Shown: positions 13,704-13,769 of the stretch, piece after piece
Layout: every line of letters starts with the position of its first letter
Numbering within the stretch: the first letter of the stretch is position 1
Source of the DNA: Desulfobacterales bacterium
GTDB lineage: Bacteria > Desulfobacterota > Desulfobulbia > Desulfobulbales > BM004
Reading direction: 5' to 3'
NCBI GenBank assembly: GCA_030621655.1
Contig: JAUXHH010000022.1
Coordinates: forward strand, 1-13,769
Length of the DNA: 13,769 nucleotides
Position numbers and translations under genes: made by a program
Notes under the pieces: model-generated
The model's database searches: none
What the model saw: only the letters and a program-made list of their open reading frames with translations
Told to the model about the DNA's origin: nothing

Positions 13704-13769
13704 TGGTGGAGCTAAGCGGGATTGAACCGCTGACCTCCTGTCTGCCAGACAGGCGCTCTCCCAGCTGAG
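13704..13769 (-). tRNA. tRNA-Ala (anticodon GGC), 3' 66 nt
   Basis: The minus strand reads a D arm (CTCAGCTGGGAGAGC), an anticodon stem-loop CCTGT-CTGGCAG-ACAGG with anticodon GGC, a variable loop, a T arm AGCGG-TTCAATC-CCGCT and acceptor TAGCTCC-A-CCA. The CCA end is encoded (13704-13706) and the discriminator is A. The acceptor strand has T at position 70, ready for the G3-U70 pair that marks alanine tRNAs. The first 10 nt, including the 5' acceptor strand, lie beyond the right edge. The anticodon loop is clearly CTGGCAG, which excludes a GCC glycine reading. Confidence 0.93.

Noticed and set aside
13670..13769. Possible integrase attachment site at the tRNA-Ala 3' end
   Set aside because: No integrase gene and no second copy of the tRNA 3' sequence was seen in the window.

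Overview
The window reads as ordinary chromosome of a Gram-negative, probably anaerobic or respiratory bacterium, most likely a member of the Desulfobacterota (former Deltaproteobacteria, Desulfobulbales-like). The assignment is inferred from gene style: a split three-subunit transhydrogenase, a two-CW domain protein, a CXXCH-bearing sensor kinase, sigma-54 regulation and an Mpl ligase. No marker gene settles the taxonomy. Coding DNA is of intermediate GC, and the intergenic stretches are clearly AT-rich.

Layout, left to right. Positions 1-933 (minus strand) hold the N-terminal 311 codons of a secreted parallel beta-helix protein that runs off the left edge. After a 392-base gap comes the plus-strand operon pntAA-pntAB-pntB (1326-4140), a complete proton-translocating NAD(P) transhydrogenase ending in a clear intrinsic terminator. 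A plus-strand gene at 4334-5797 fuses a two-CW cysteine domain to an SDR/RmlD-like reductase. It converges on a minus-strand mpl gene (peptidoglycan recycling), across a 14-base-period degenerate tandem repeat. Upstream of mpl, on the same strand, lie a 66-codon conserved-looking gene and, before that, a probable frameshifted small membrane-protein gene.

A 0.7-kb AT-rich gap then carries a near-consensus sigma-54 promoter reading into a receiver-PilZ response regulator (8219-8911). Convergent with it is a minus-strand operon (12875 to 8977). It encodes a PhnD-type periplasmic binding lipoprotein, a membrane histidine kinase with a heme-c type CXXCH motif in its periplasmic loop, and an NtrC-family sigma-54 activator. 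The last two overlap by ATGA. This looks like a three-component sensory system, and the neighbouring sigma-54 promoter of the receiver-PilZ gene is an attractive candidate target; that link is inference.

The right end is about 0.8 kb without convincing genes. It contains a promoter for the sensory operon, a 15-base palindrome, several strong inverted repeats and a long intrinsic terminator. The window ends in the 3' 66 nt of a minus-strand tRNA-Ala(GGC). I saw no CRISPR array, insertion sequence or phage gene. The most unusual items are the heme-type sensory operon beside the sigma-54/PilZ gene, the two-CW/SDR fusion, the frameshifted mini-gene and the hairpin cluster.
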